From: Gautieria morchelliformis
Lineage: Eukaryota; Basidiomycota; Agaricomycetes; Gomphales; Gomphaceae
DNA length: 64,000 bases
NCBI GenBank assembly: GCA_015179125.1
Contig: WHVA01000159.1
Span: 62,001-126,000, forward strand
Reading direction: 5' to 3'
Shown here: one piece after another, positions 19,464-30,290 of the stretch
Numbering within the stretch: position 1 is the first letter of the stretch
How the letters are laid out: every line of letters begins with the position of its first letter
Position numbers and translations under genes: made by a program
Notes under the pieces: model-generated
The model's database searches: none
What the model was told of the DNA's origin: nothing
What the model saw: the letters and a program-made list of their open reading frames with translations, nothing else

Positions 19464-20735
19464 TGTCATGACGCGTCTATTTCTCATATTCAGGTGCTCT
19501 GTCTTACCATTTGTCACCCCATCTCCGTGGTCGTTCCAATCGCCATTGTCATATTCGGCAACCAATTCTCGCTGTTTGTGACAATGACCATGGTTATGCC
19601 GTCAACAAGCGATCGACGTCTTCGGACTAACCTAGCAGTCATTGTTGGGCCTACCACCTCCCCTGCTCGGCCCACTTCGATGGTGTTCTGACAATCGGAT
19701 TGCCATGACCTATGTATTTCCTGCACCTTGTTACCCCCATTCCCTCATTCGCTACTCCTCCTCCATGTTCGCTCGGCCTCGCCCCTCCCTCCGGCCACAC
19801 CTCGTCTATGTTCTCTCCGTTCACCCTTTGCTGCATTTCGCCGAACCGCTATTCGCTGCTCACACATTTCACCAATAAGGCACGCCATCAAATACGATCG
19901 GTACCATTTACCCGGCGTGATGATTCATCACTAACCCTATCATCATCTTAAATCCAACCCCTTTGGGTTTTCGTATGGCCAAAGTATGTTCGCGGAGCTT
20001 TCCCTCAGAAGGTCGTGTGGGATCAACCCAGTGAACGAAGAGTCCGTGCAGGGTGACATGTATGCAGGCCCCAAGACATGGTTTCGTACATAAGTACCTT
20101 CGCCACCTTTACTCTCCGTCGTTTCATATTCGCACCCCTCCCTCACTCTATTGTATGTTTATTCCATCTCCTTAGTATCATGACTGCGCACCCCTATCTA
20201 ACCCTGACTTGTGACGGCCTCTTTCCTATTCGATGATACCGTACGAGAATTCGATATAAGTAGTTTACATTCGCATGTATATTCTCCAGTTCAATTATCA
20301 TACGTCGTCCATCTTGTGCAAACTTGACCTCGCTGTGATCATCATCTTGAGCCTCTCCTTGAAGATTTCTATCTTCGACCAGCCAAGGACTTAGGCATCA
20401 CTGGTGGGTTCTCATACTTCATCTTCGTTACCTTAGCCTTCGAACTAATTTCTGTGCTGTTGGCGAAGGGCTCCTAAGGAGCACCTTCGCCAGCGAAGGG
20501 ACTGTCGAAACTTAGACAGCCCTTCCACAATATCTTGCACGTTGCGTCGTCAAGTGCTGCGAGCTGTTTCGCTACGACTGTAGACAGGGCGAGCCCCGTT
20601 CGGGCAACCCCTTTGTTTCGTGAACATTCATCGGTTCACTTATTCGCCGAACGGCATACCTCTTCGCACAAGTTATTTGGGCATTCGTTGTGTTCACTAA
20701 TACACGATATTAACGCCTAAAAACCAATCTTGACA
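19464..20735 (+). mobile_element. Solo LTR S1 (1.27-kb LTR family), TSD AATAG
   Basis: Tips TGTCATGACG and CCAATCTTGACA, with AATAG directly on both sides (19459-19463 and 20736-20740). The interrupted Gypsy A LTR reads through once S1 is set aside. A GATATAAGTAG TATA-like box lies near 20255. Two more copies, S2 and S3, are in the window; none has an internal region here, so the family's coding part is unknown. The length suits a large Gypsy LTR. Confidence 0.85.
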
Positions 20736-21005
20736 AATAGGTGGCATCAAGGGTCGATCAAGGGTCAGGGAGGTCAGGGGGATGCAGGGTTGATGGCGGG
20801 TGCCAAGTGTTGTCCCTGGCTGTGCAGCGTAGTATAATACGGGCTCGCTGACATTGGGGGTCCTTAGACTTTTCTCTTTGGATTTCCCCTTGTCAGGTGA
20901 GAATCCCCTCTCTTGTATACTCTGTTCATTTATACATACTTTGGATTTCCCCTTGTCAGTTGTGTGGTAGTGTGATCTCCACAACCAGCCATGTTTTCCC
21001 TTACA
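20736..21005 (+). repeat. Gypsy A LTR, reversed, outer part
   Basis: This continues the reversed LTR interrupted by S1 and ends CCCTTACA at 21005, the right tip of the composite insertion. ATAGG follows (21006-21010), matching 9765-9769. Confidence 0.8.
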
Positions 21006-21010
21006 ATAGG

Positions 21011-21716
21011 CACCTTTGACATCCATCATTTCGATTTCCCAATCGAGTGTGTTTGCGATGGCTAATAGAACACGTAGTGAATCGAAATTGACCACAGGTG
21101 AAGTTATTTCATAATAATCCATTCCTTGCCTCTGTGTGAATCCTTGGGCCACAACCCTCGCTTTGGCTTTATCAAATTGTCCATCCGGTTGCGTTTTGAC
21201 AGCGTATACCCATCGGCAACCGATAGCTACTCGTCCAGGTGGTAGTTCTGTTAATTCCCATGTTCCTAGCGTCTTATGTTGGTCCATTTCAATTTCCATC
21301 ACTTTCTCCCAGATCGGCGCATCATCACGTGATATCGCCGTTCTGTAATTCTCAGGTTCAGTAATGATTTCTCTCGTTATGTAAACCTGCTCGGTGCGTC
21401 CTGAATCATTCAGCTTCCGGTAATCCAGCTTTTGAGTGATACGCGCACTCCGTCGAATCTGTGGAGCTGGCGCTTGTTCAGGTGGATCAGGAACGGGCGT
21501 CGTCTGGGGTGATGACATCTGTGGGGTAGATGGGATCGGGTCTGGCACATGCTCGTGTGGTGAGTGCTCCCCCTCGAGTGGTGCCGTACCAGTGGTGTCG
21601 TCATCGTCGGTATCCGGGATAGGATAGAGTTTGTTGTTGTTTTCGTCGAATGTGATATTTTGTTGAGATTTGAACGTGCTTTGAAGCTTTATTGTAATAC
21701 CTCCAAGCCTTTGCAT
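21011..21716 (-). pseudogene. Copia A RT, N-terminal part
   Basis: The minus strand shows the conserved start of the Copia RT domain: KTLGTWELTELPPGRVAIG, CRWVYAVKTQPDGQ, KARVVAQGFTQRQGMDY and NTLDWEIEMMDVKGAY, at which point the composite insertion begins. The upstream linker is Pro/Ser-rich (PDPPEQAPAPQIRRSARI), as is usual between integrase and RT. Confidence 0.85.
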
Positions 21717-22870
21717 GTTCAGCTACTCCAACGAATATGCGTTCTTCTGCCTTTGGATCAAGTTTAGTTCGACGTTGATCTGTCACCATGACCCAGCAGT
21801 TTGTCCCGAATTCCTCTAGATGTGCTATGTTCGGCTTCTTGCTGAATAGTGCCTGGAATGGCATTGCGTCATTTCCAAGCGCTCGCGTGGGTGATCAATT
21901 TTTGATATAACATGCGTAAGCCATGGCCTCGGGCCAGAGTATTTTTGGCAGGTTCTTGGCAAATATCATCGCCCGTGCGTGCTCGAGTAGGGTCCGGTTG
22001 AGTCATTCTGCAATTCCATTCTGGGCTGGGGAGTATGGAGCTGTGGTCTCCATGATAATGTCATGTTTTGCACAAAATTCTTTGAAACTTTTATTGACAT
22101 ATTCCCCTCTATTGTCTGACCGAAACCTCTTCAGTTTCTGACCTGTTTGGGTCTTGAGGAATGCTTTGTACGTCTCGAAGTGCTTGAGCGCTTCATCTTT
22201 GGCGCTCCCGAAATAAATGACCGTGTACCTATATTTGATGTCCGTGAAAGAATAGAAGTACTTTTCACGTGATGGTCCCTCGGTCTGGGCAGGTCCCCAT
22301 ACATCGGATACTGTTAGGTCACTGACCTGATCAACAGTGTCCTCGGCTCTTTTGGGGAACGGCTCCACATGCCGTTTGCCTTGTATGCAAGCCTTGCACT
22401 GACTCGGCTCTTTTGACTCATCGATCTCGAGTCCAGTAACTAGGTCGTTAGATTTCAACATTTTTATAGAGTTTATGTTGATGTGCCCGAGTATCCGGTG
22501 CCATTTGTCCCATGACCGTCCCTTTGCCGCTGCGGCAAAATCCCATGCCTCGACTGATCGAGTGACCCATGCCTTCATACAGAATAGCCTCCCATGCTTC
22601 TGTCCCTGTGCAAAAATAACTCTGGCGCATGATTTGAATTCGACGCTGGTGCCTGTGAATGTGGTCGTGTTGCCCTTATCAGTTAGACGCCCTACACTGA
22701 TAAGGTTGTTCGGCGCATCCGGTGCATGCTTGACGTCACGTAGTTCGATCGTGTTCGTCTTGGCGCCCACTTTGAATTCCATGTATATAGTGCCTCGGCC
22801 TTGTGTATGTAGTACTTCTCCAGGTGAAATTTCTTCGATTTCTGACGGCTCCTCAGCATAGCTAGCGAAA
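21717..22870 (-). pseudogene. Copia A protease-side region and integrase
   Basis: Blocks seen: the GAG-pre-integrase region (WDKWHRILGHININSIKML, CKACIQGKRH) and the integrase core (VSDVWGPAQTEGPSREKYF, LKRFRSDNRGEYVNKSF, ETTAPYSPAQNGIAE). These give the H-H-C-C zinc site and the D-D-E residues. It is broken. Confidence 0.8.
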
Positions 22871-22899
22871 TCGTTCCGGCTTCGAGCTATGTGTGTTGT

Positions 22900-23783
22900 T
22901 GCTGCTGAATTGGCTAGCTAGTCGGATGCAGATATGGCACTGTATGCTACCTCCTTAGATACAAACACGAAGTCCTTTTCTTCCGCTTGTTGAACCATTT
23001 CTTTGTTCCCTGATTTGAACCACTTCGGTGCTTGGCCTTCCTTGCCGCCACCTTTCGCCCAGCAGTCCTTCACGTAATGACCCTTCTTGCCGCAATTTCG
23101 GCACTTTCCCTTTGTTGCTCCTGAGTCATCTTTCCTGGGCCTGTGATGTTGTTGCACCTTAAGCGCTGTCTGCGGTGCCGATCCAGCTTTCCGTGCTCGA
23201 TCCTCATCGAGGACTTGAGCTATTAATATATCAGCTGTCGTTCCGGCTCCACTGGCGTTTACTGCCGTAATAAACGCCGACCAAGAATCTGGTAGTGACG
23301 TCATCAACGTGTTAGAGAACTCAGTGTCACTGATGTAATGTCCCCATGCATTCAGTTCCTGTTGAATGCCGCAGAGCTTGCGTACGTGCTCCTCCATGTT
23401 CCCGCCGTCCTCGGAAAGCGTCCGGAAGAAATCTCTTCGGAGATTCACGATCCCCACGGCTCCCTTAGATTCGAATATCGCTTGTAAACTAGTCCATACA
23501 GCAAATGCAGACATTGTCTGATTGATGTAAACTAGTTGCTCATCGGCGACTCTGAGGCAAATTTATTTTCCAGCTTTCTTGTCCTTCTTTCTCCAATCAT
23601 CGATTTCCTGCTGCTCAGTCGCAGTGACGTTGCCAGCATCTGCCGGTCTTGGTTCCGTCTCCCTGCCGATAGCCACGTCCCACAGATCCAAATCGTCGAG
23701 TATCCACTTGAGCCGCCGGCGCCACACCGCATAATTATCCCCGTTCAAGGGATCGATCTTGTACGTGTTATTGCTACTCAACA
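22900..23783 (-). pseudogene. Copia A gag
   Basis: The N-terminal part reads KIDPLNGDNYAVWRRRLKWI, the standard Copia gag opening. Further on there is AVWTSLQAIFESKGAVG, HVRKLCGIQQELNAWG and the zinc knuckle CRNCGKKGHYVKDC (about 23080). Gag builds the virus-like particle. Confidence 0.8.
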
Positions 23784-23874
23784 GCGTTGATCGGTATTGA
23801 GTTTGGTGGAGTATAGAGCGTGATTAGGATAAGCTAGGTCTGTAGTAGTTTAGTTATGGCCGGGGCCCATAACC

Positions 23875-24096
23875 TGTGGAATGAAGGAGTAATAATAAAC
23901 TGTTGTTCTATGATCTACTTGAGATCGTCTGCCTTTATATACACAATACGATGTCCATTATATTACTAATATCTTCGAGCTGCTGTGCTGATGCGATGCT
24001 GGCGCACCAGCAACCTGGAGTCGAGAGTGTTCTCGAACTTCTGGCTACGTGCGTGCCGGCTCTGCCTTGGTCATATCATCGTCCGGATTACTAACA
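23875..24096 (-). repeat. Copia A 5' LTR
   Basis: A 222-bp LTR, TGTGGAATGAAGG to GATTACTAACA on the plus strand. On the coding strand it is followed by GGTTATGGGCCCCGG, a putative primer-binding stretch that is repeated next to the 5' LTR of Copia B (48785-48800). Confidence 0.8.
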
Positions 24097-24725
24097 TGGA
24101 TACCTAGCGTGCCTTGTCAGGTTTAACTCCTAAGATGCCTGTGACTACTATCCCGTTCATGTTCGGCCACCAATGTCTGGTACCACTCGGACCCTTTCCT
24201 TTCAATCATTATCTCGGGCTGTTATATGTCTCGATCTCATGTCATTGTATCCCATCAATATCTCGGGCTCATTGCTGTTTTGCACGCCTAATTAGTTTTG
24301 CCTGTTCTCTTTAAATGTCTTATTGTCGTCATCTCCTTTTGCTTCTGCGTACCGTTCACCTTTTCTTGTCTGCGTCACATCTACAAGGTATGTCCTTTTC
24401 ACCCTCTCTGCACTTCTTGGCTGACCATGTCTACTGCATTTTGACCTGTGCCATGCCGTTGCCTTGTTGTTTTGATTTGTGTAATGTTCCTCGTCCATAT
24501 CCATGACCCACGTACCCTCCACTTCTTCGTCTATGTCTCCAGCCATCTCTCCTCCATCTGTCCTTCCGCATTGGTTCTCTCCTCCTTATGATCACCTCAG
24601 CTCCCTTCTCCTACATTACACCACGTCCTTTTTGGTTTCTTTGACATCAGGTGGTGGTATTTCCCTGTCTCATACCGATCGTCGTGTTAAGGTAACCATT
24701 GTTGAGTTAATAATATCCTCCTTTT
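24097..24725. other. Presumed 5' leader of the second Helitron
   Basis: T/C-rich non-coding DNA between the Copia A LTR and the first Helitron coding frame. Two copies of TATCTCGGGCT (about 24210 and 24260) are the only repeat noted. No terminus was identified. Confidence 0.35.
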
Positions 24726-25572
24726 GTGATGATTGTCTTCTTTGATACTGCCTCTCTTGCCTCTCTTAAGCAGCGTTGTGTCTTGTACCGTTCCACATCC
24801 GTCCTTTCCTCGTCGGTGTGTGATACTTTGTGTCATTTTCGGCTGGTTTTAGGATACGTACTTGCTAAGTATGGAGATGATTTTCTTTCAATGTTGTCTT
24901 CTGTTCCTTTGCCTGTACAATGTTTACCTGTTATGTGGGAGCTGTCTTGTATGGCCATTGATCCCACCGTTCAGGTGACCAATGTGGCAACTTTACCCCT
25001 CCCCGTTTTGACCCGTCTGTGTGTGCATTTAGGTGTCCCTGTCAAAAGCACATCTGCCACTCGGACCACCTGCGCATCCCTTCTCGTCCCTCATTTTCGT
25101 GCCCGTTGTACTAAGCTCGAGTTACTGGACACGGATGAGATTCGTGCCGACTTGCACATGTCCTCACCTCATGCTCCTGTCCCTGACACTCGCCATGATA
25201 TCTTGGTGCTGCTCCTCACGTCTGAGTATACTAGCGAACTGCTGTCTGAAATGAACCGTCCTTGTTCATCTGCATCACAAAGCGAGGAGTAAAGTTCTCC
25301 AAAGGGAACAGAGACTTCGGAACCTGAATGATGCTGCTCGCCGTTCTGCTGCTGACCGTGCGGATTGGCCTAAAGTTGTCCCTAACGACACTATACTTTC
25401 ATGTTGCCGCGATTATTATAACGCCACCAGGTGGACAACAGCGCCCATGTGTGCATCGTGTGCAAGGAGACATCCTTCTATACCTTTGATTGAACTCGTC
25501 ATGGTTCGTGGTTTACTGCCACCATGCAACCTTGAATTACTGCGACTTACAGATCATTGGATTATTCAGTGA
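24726..25572 (+). pseudogene. Second Helitron, N-terminal region
   Basis: The frame 24726-25292 contains PLPVLTRLCVHLGVP and later a basic HFRARCTKLE stretch, a SAP-like DNA-binding helix pair by look only. A stop ends it at 25292, after which the other frame continues (RLRNLNDAARRSAADRADWP, CASC at about 25460, VMVRGLLPPCNLELLRL) to the next part. It is a broken but co-linear N-terminus. Confidence 0.5.
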
Positions 25573-25575
25573 AGC

Positions 25576-26490
25576 ATGGTAAACAACCATTCCAATGAGT
25601 TCTCATTTGATGATGATATCATTAATGGTCTAATGCTTCACTGGGACGGCCTTCGACAGCTTGAAGATGGATCTACGATCATCTTTTTATGTCCTGATTG
25701 CCATTCTTCGCTAACACATGAAAAGGTGCTGCGGTTTGCTCTTAAAAACGACTTGTACCATGGCCGCTTGCCAGAGGAATTCATGGATTTGACTTGGGTC
25801 GAGGAAATGGTATGTTCACTTTACCGAAATATGGCACACGTTACGCGTTTGTATGACTCTTGCGATCCAGCCCAGCCGTGCGTTTCACGGCAATACGTGC
25901 GCTCATGATATGAACGTCATCTCAATTGCTGATACGCTTCCACAAACGCCTGCAGATTTGCATGGGATGGTTAGCGTGGTTTTCGTCGGACGTGGCAAGC
26001 TGGATATCAAAAAATTGGGACCTTTATTTCATATCAGGAAGTCAAATGTGTGGCGCTTTTTATGTTGGCTGTCTACCAATAACATACTGTATCATAACAT
26101 GCCGATTGACCGAAAAATCATGGATTTATACGCTGACGATGGAATTCTCCCTGGTTTAGAAGCCACGATTATTCATGATGATGAAAGTGACCCTTCTCAT
26201 TTGTTTCAACAGGAGATGGCTGGCTTATCTGAACATCCAGCGGAAAACTTGTCCACCCCTGCTGGAAATGTTTCCAATGACTGGATGCCTTTTATTGAAA
26301 AGATGGGTGTCTCCGATCCTGAGTGTGATCGTATTGCAGGCCGTAAGTTTATGGCTTGTGCTCTTCGGAACATCGCAAACACTGCTCATAATGGTAGAGT
26401 GAAAACAGAGCATTCATCCACGCACCCGGACCTCATTATTTGATACGGCGAGGTTGTTACTGAATACAGAGATCCATATCTTTTTCCAGG
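25576..26490 (+). pseudogene. Second Helitron, DUF6570-like region
   Basis: Two overlapping frames (25576-25908 and 25853-26443) give one co-linear sequence, with a frameshift near 25880. Landmarks are FLCPDCHSSLTHEKV, the AFHGNTCAHDMNV motif and VVFVGRGKLDIKK. An in-frame TGA at 26441-26443 stands where related proteins have Arg (CGA to TGA), and RYGEVV..YRDPYLFPGMF follows in the same register. The domain precedes the Rep domain in many fungal Helitrons. Confidence 0.6.
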
Positions 26491-26491
26491 C

Positions 26492-28270
26492 ATGTTTTCC
26501 ACTTTGTATCCATATGGCATCGGTGGTTTTTATAATCCCCACCGGGACACCCCGCTTAGTTTTCAGCAACAGGCTAACTATTATTTTGATATAGATGACC
26601 GTGTCTTTCGCTATCATAATTCTTTCATGTTTGTTGCACTTAACATATTACAAAGGCGAGCTGCTCATCCGCACACTTACTTCACCGTCAGAAAGAGTCA
26701 CTTTGATTCTGTAGCGAAGAAACATGTGTCTCTAACTCCTTCCCTCGTCATGTCTGTTGCTGCTCACTTGGAGAATGAAGGCAAATACTGCGACTTATCT
26801 TCGCAGCAACGTGATGTTTTGGATGTCTTGAAACAAGTCAAAACTGTCGCTGCACGTATCCCAGGTTCTCATGCATCTAAAATATTTGTACACAATGAGA
26901 TTCGAAATTATATAGGATACTTTGGTCTGCCTCATATTTATATCACAATGAATCCTCACCCTGCGCACAGCCCTCTCTTCCAGGTATTTTGCGGAGACAC
27001 AGAGGTTGATCTGTCATCCCGTTTCCCACAACTACCCAACAGTTCAGTCCGTGCTCGTCGCCTTGCGAATGATCCCGTCGCTGCCACAGACTTCTTTCAC
27101 TTCTCAATCAACATGTTTCTACAACACTTACTCGGGTGGGATTTCAGAGACCGCGCCAGCACTAGCAGAGGAGGCATTTTCGGCCATCTTCGAGCTTACT
27201 ACGGTACAACCAAGTACACTGAACGTGGGTCCCTTCACGGTCACTTCATGATGTGGCTAGATGGTGGCTTAAACCCAGATGAGTTGCATGCCAAGCTTCA
27301 AAAGGACCAAGACTTTCAAGACAGATTTTTCGCGTTTTTGATCAGATAATTCATCATCGCCTACCAGATGTTGACTTCCTCATTGACCCTGCATTCGAAC
27401 CAAGAAGTCAACGCCCCCCTCCATTTAGATATCGATGACTGGGACAACGTTTTCGTTTCAGAGGTCAAGGCATGCGGCGAAGTCCTGCAACGTCACAAAT
27501 GTAGACCAGTCTGTCATAAGTATAATAATCAGCATCGATGTAGATTTCTTTTCCCACATGAAATTGTAGATGTGTCTTACTTTGACAAGAGCATGAATTC
27601 CATTGTGCTCATGTGCCGTGACCCCATGATAAATTACTTCAATCCATACATTTTAGTCTTTTGTAGAGATAACCACGATGTCAGATGCACCTTGTCTGGC
27701 AAGGCAGCCAAGGCAGCCATGTTTTACATTACTGACTACATCACAAAAATGGACATGAAGACTTACGAAATGCTTTCCCTGCTATCTAAGGCGGTTGCGA
27801 GGACACCCACAGCATTCCCTACACTCGTGAAAGAATCTGCAAAAGCGTTATTACACAATTGTTTGTCCCAGTTCACACATCAGCAACAGATCCATGCACA
27901 GCAAGCCGTACACTACATTCAAGATCATGGTGACTCTATTTCTTCTCACATCACAATCCCAATGATGTCTGGCATCCTGATGGCCTCGGTGCAGCATGAT
28001 TTGGAGATGCATTGGCATACCACGATGCCGGAATCTTTGGATGCGCCTATTGAGGATGTAGAAGATACGCCGCTTCGGGTGCGAGTCAATGCTGAAGGTT
28101 TGTTAGTCGAATCCAACCAAATCACCGATTACTTACACAGAGATGACGCACTCTCCCATGTAAACTTCTACCAGTTTGTGAGATGCTTTAGACTTGAGAA
28201 ACATACCAAATCTCCCAAAGTATATACACGACTGACTCACACAGCCATGTCTTGTGCCGCTTTGGCTTGA
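26492..28270 (+). pseudogene. Second Helitron, Rep (HUH-Y2) domain
   Basis: 26492-27349 has LYPYGIGGFYNPHRDTPLS, YFGLPHIYITMNPHP and the HUH motif GSLHGHFMMWL near residue 249. 27368-28270 continues with CRPVCHKYNNQHRCRFLFP (zinc-like) and DYITKMDMKTYEM, which holds the Y pair. Two frameshifts lie near 27335 and 27425 (the sequence between reads IIHHRLPDVDFLIDP in a third frame), and another near 28265. Confidence 0.75.
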
Positions 28271-29028
28271 AGCCTTCCCATCGTCTGTCACTGTCCCATC
28301 CTTTAGTGCAGCACACAGATGAGACCATGCATCATTGCGCCAATGAGCTTGTCCCATGTGTCATAGGTGCATCAATACCTAGACCTACCGATGACGACGT
28401 ATACAGGTTATTCATCCTCGCCCACTTTAAGGCATCCAGCATGCATCAAGACGGAAACATTGACAGTATAGCCCTTGTTCACACCAACCGACTGCGGGAG
28501 CTCTTGAATGCTAAAAAGGCTGTTGCAAACACTACCGGTATAAACAGTCCTGACCTTGTGATATGTGCTGCAAACGACACCCTGCATGCTTCACCGGTGC
28601 CTTCCGTCTCTCGACTACCTCTCCTGGAACATGACTTTTCAAGTGTTCAAAGCGCACTTCCCGGTTACCTACCACTTTATGAAGGGATGCCAGTCATACT
28701 CAGAGGGAGGAACATTTCCACTGACCTGAAAATTACTAATGGTGCGCAAGGTATTGTCAAAAGAATTTTCACGTCGGTCTGCACTTCTGGCTTTACTTAC
28801 GCTACGGGTGCCTTCATCGAATTTCCACTCTGTCCACTGAAACTTGCTCACCTGCCACAGGGATGGGTGTTCATTGAGCCTACTTCTTGGGCATTTACTG
28901 TAAGTGATTAAGTGCTCGACACCGATGAAAGAATCAAGGCATGTGTTAAATGCCTTTAACTGCCCCTACAACCTGCTTTCGCCATAACTGGCCACTCTGC
29001 CCAAGGCAAAACCCTCCCAAATGTACTG
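28271..29028 (+). pseudogene. Second Helitron, helicase remnant lacking its core
   Basis: The frame 28252-28911 begins with the post-Rep linker (VPCVIGASIPRPTDDDVY, LFILAHFKASS) and then, at about 28440, jumps to the late helicase region (DSIALVHTNRLRELLNAKK, LPLYEGMPVILRGRN, TNGAQGIVKRIF). Walker A, Walker B and motif III are absent, so more than a kilobase has been deleted here. The frame breaks again near 28912, and AITGHSAQGKTLPNVLV follows. Confidence 0.7.
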
Positions 29029-30264
29029 GTGAACTTGAAAGACGGAGGTTTCGCAGCATACATTGCAGTGTCCAGGGCAACGAGCCAACGTGGTGTGTTC
29101 CTCACAGAACCAGTATGCCTCTCAGACCTCAACAAACCACTTCACCCGGACTTGCTATTCGAAGAGTGTCACTTTAAGACGATGGCTTTGAACACTCACA
29201 TAGCGTATGGTTTTGCAGATGGAACCCTCGCCCATGTTCCTGATGCAGAGTCAATTACCAACGTTGACACTAGATGCAAGGTCCAGTACACGTCTGAAAC
29301 TTCACATGCTACTCGGATGAAACGCAATCATTGTGTCAATGGAGATGCCGCGGCACATGATACAAAAAGGAGCTGTACCCATTGTGCCCAATCGGGGAGT
29401 CTTGCCCGACCTCTGCCCGAACATTTTGATCAGCATGCGCATAGAGAGGATGGGCCGTTTGTGGGGTGCACGTGGAGTAAGGATAACTGGTCATGTGCTT
29501 ATGACACTGCTTTCATGTGCTTATATTATTGCTACACTGTCAGCGACGAACAGTGGTGTTTAAGCTTCCGGACCCAATCCACGATGTCCCAGGTGTTGGG
29601 AAACAACTTTGAGACTTTACTGCAACTCCCACAGATGGAAATCATGTCTTTGATTAACTTGTACCGCGATAACGTCAGGGACAAGTTATTCCTAGACGAC
29701 CCCATCCACTTCCCAAGAATCGGTGTGAACATGGCATCTGTGGCCAACGTGATATCATCGATGTTAACTAACGATGACCTTCATGGATGCCTGCAAACGT
29801 CATCCAACATGTGGTGCGATCAGTGTGCCGGAATCGCTACACATACCAATACTGCCTTTGCCACTGTGTATCTGAGTGGTGAACTGTGCAGCACGAAAAT
29901 ACGGGAGGCTAACAATCTGGAACCACATACGTTACAATTGTGGATTCACATCTTTCTAAGAAACCAGTCCAGACCGAATGTGGTGTTAACACACACTCGG
30001 CCTTGCTGCACAGGGACCGAGAGGATCACATGCTTGTTCTCACCTACACCCTGCATCACATTTGAGGTGGCCCCTGAATCATCTCCTGATCCTATTCCGG
30101 ATGGAGACATTTCAATCCTGACTACAACTGGTACCCTGTGGTACGCATTGACTGCAATAATTTATGTAGGTCACTTACATTTCGCCGCTCGTTTGAGAGG
30201 AACGCATAACGAAACTTGGATTCAGTGTACACAAAGGCCAAGATCCAGGACATGGACAACGTGA
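29029..30264 (+). CDS. Second Helitron C-terminus with cysteine-peptidase-like domain
   Basis: This 411-codon frame opens with the last Pif1 motif (YIAVSRATSQRG, residues 11-22). After a basic linker with CTHC it carries a separate domain of about 280 residues: DNWSCAYDTAFMCLYYCY, with Cys at about 156, and near the end LTAIIYVGHLHFAARLRG, with His at about 384. An Asn-x-Ser-Cys motif far upstream of a G-x-x-H-F motif is the layout of papain-fold deubiquitinase-like peptidases. The expected acidic/Trp block after the His is weak (ETWIQC). The frame is open throughout although the rest of the Helitron is dead. The assignment is inference. Confidence 0.5.
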   Translation: MNLKDGGFAAYIAVSRATSQRGVFLTEPVCLSDLNKPLHPDLLFEECHFKTMALNTHIAYGFADGTLAHVPDAESITNVDTRCKVQYTSETSHATRMKRNHCVNGDAAAHDTKRSCTHCAQSGSLARPLPEHFDQHAHREDGPFVGCTWSKDNWSCAYDTAFMCLYYCYTVSDEQWCLSFRTQSTMSQVLGNNFETLLQLPQMEIMSLINLYRDNVRDKLFLDDPIHFPRIGVNMASVANVISSMLTNDDLHGCLQTSSNMWCDQCAGIATHTNTAFATVYLSGELCSTKIREANNLEPHTLQLWIHIFLRNQSRPNVVLTHTRPCCTGTERITCLFSPTPCITFEVAPESSPDPIPDGDISILTTTGTLWYALTAIIYVGHLHFAARLRGTHNETWIQCTQRPRSRTWTT

Positions 30265-30290
30265 AGGTGAAGGTTCAGGCCCAGTGAGAA

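Larger units (their letters stand above)
9770..21005. mobile_element. Composite 11.2-kb insertion flanked by ATAGG
   Basis: The Copia A RT is split at the dinucleotide after GCC TAT. Both flanks carry the 5-bp sequence ATAGG (9765-9769 and 21006-21010). The left end reads TGTAAGGGCAACC and the right end GTTTTCCCTTACA, so the block's two tips are the same LTR tip in opposite orientation. Inside are a 43-bp LTR stub, 1.7 kb of non-element DNA, Gypsy A, LTR pieces in both orientations and solo LTR S1. A plain LTR element would end in ...CCCTGACA, so the block has been rearranged after or during insertion. Confidence 0.75.
8419..24096 (-). mobile_element. Copia A (Ty1/Copia LTR retrotransposon), broken and split
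   Basis: A minus-strand Copia element with LTRs at 23875-24096 (5') and 8419-8562 (3', partial). Between them, once the 11.2-kb block 9770-21005 is set aside, the order is gag with a zinc knuckle, integrase, reverse transcriptase and RNase H, as expected for Copia. It is broken, with several breaks besides the big insertion. It is older than the block inserted in its RT region and than the Helitron pair that sits in its 3' LTR. Confidence 0.85.
24097..30265 (+). mobile_element. Second Helitron, decayed, plus strand
   Basis: Rep, helicase and C-terminal parts of a fungal Helitron lie in order from about 24726 to 30264. It is of a different subfamily from the one at 2391-8418: the N-terminal part has the FHGNTCAHDMN region and there is an extra C-terminal domain. 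At least five frameshifts or stops and one large deletion mark it as dead. Its 5' tip cannot be recognised in 24097-24500, and no hairpin plus CTRR end is visible near 30270, where Gypsy D sequence starts. Confidence 0.75.
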
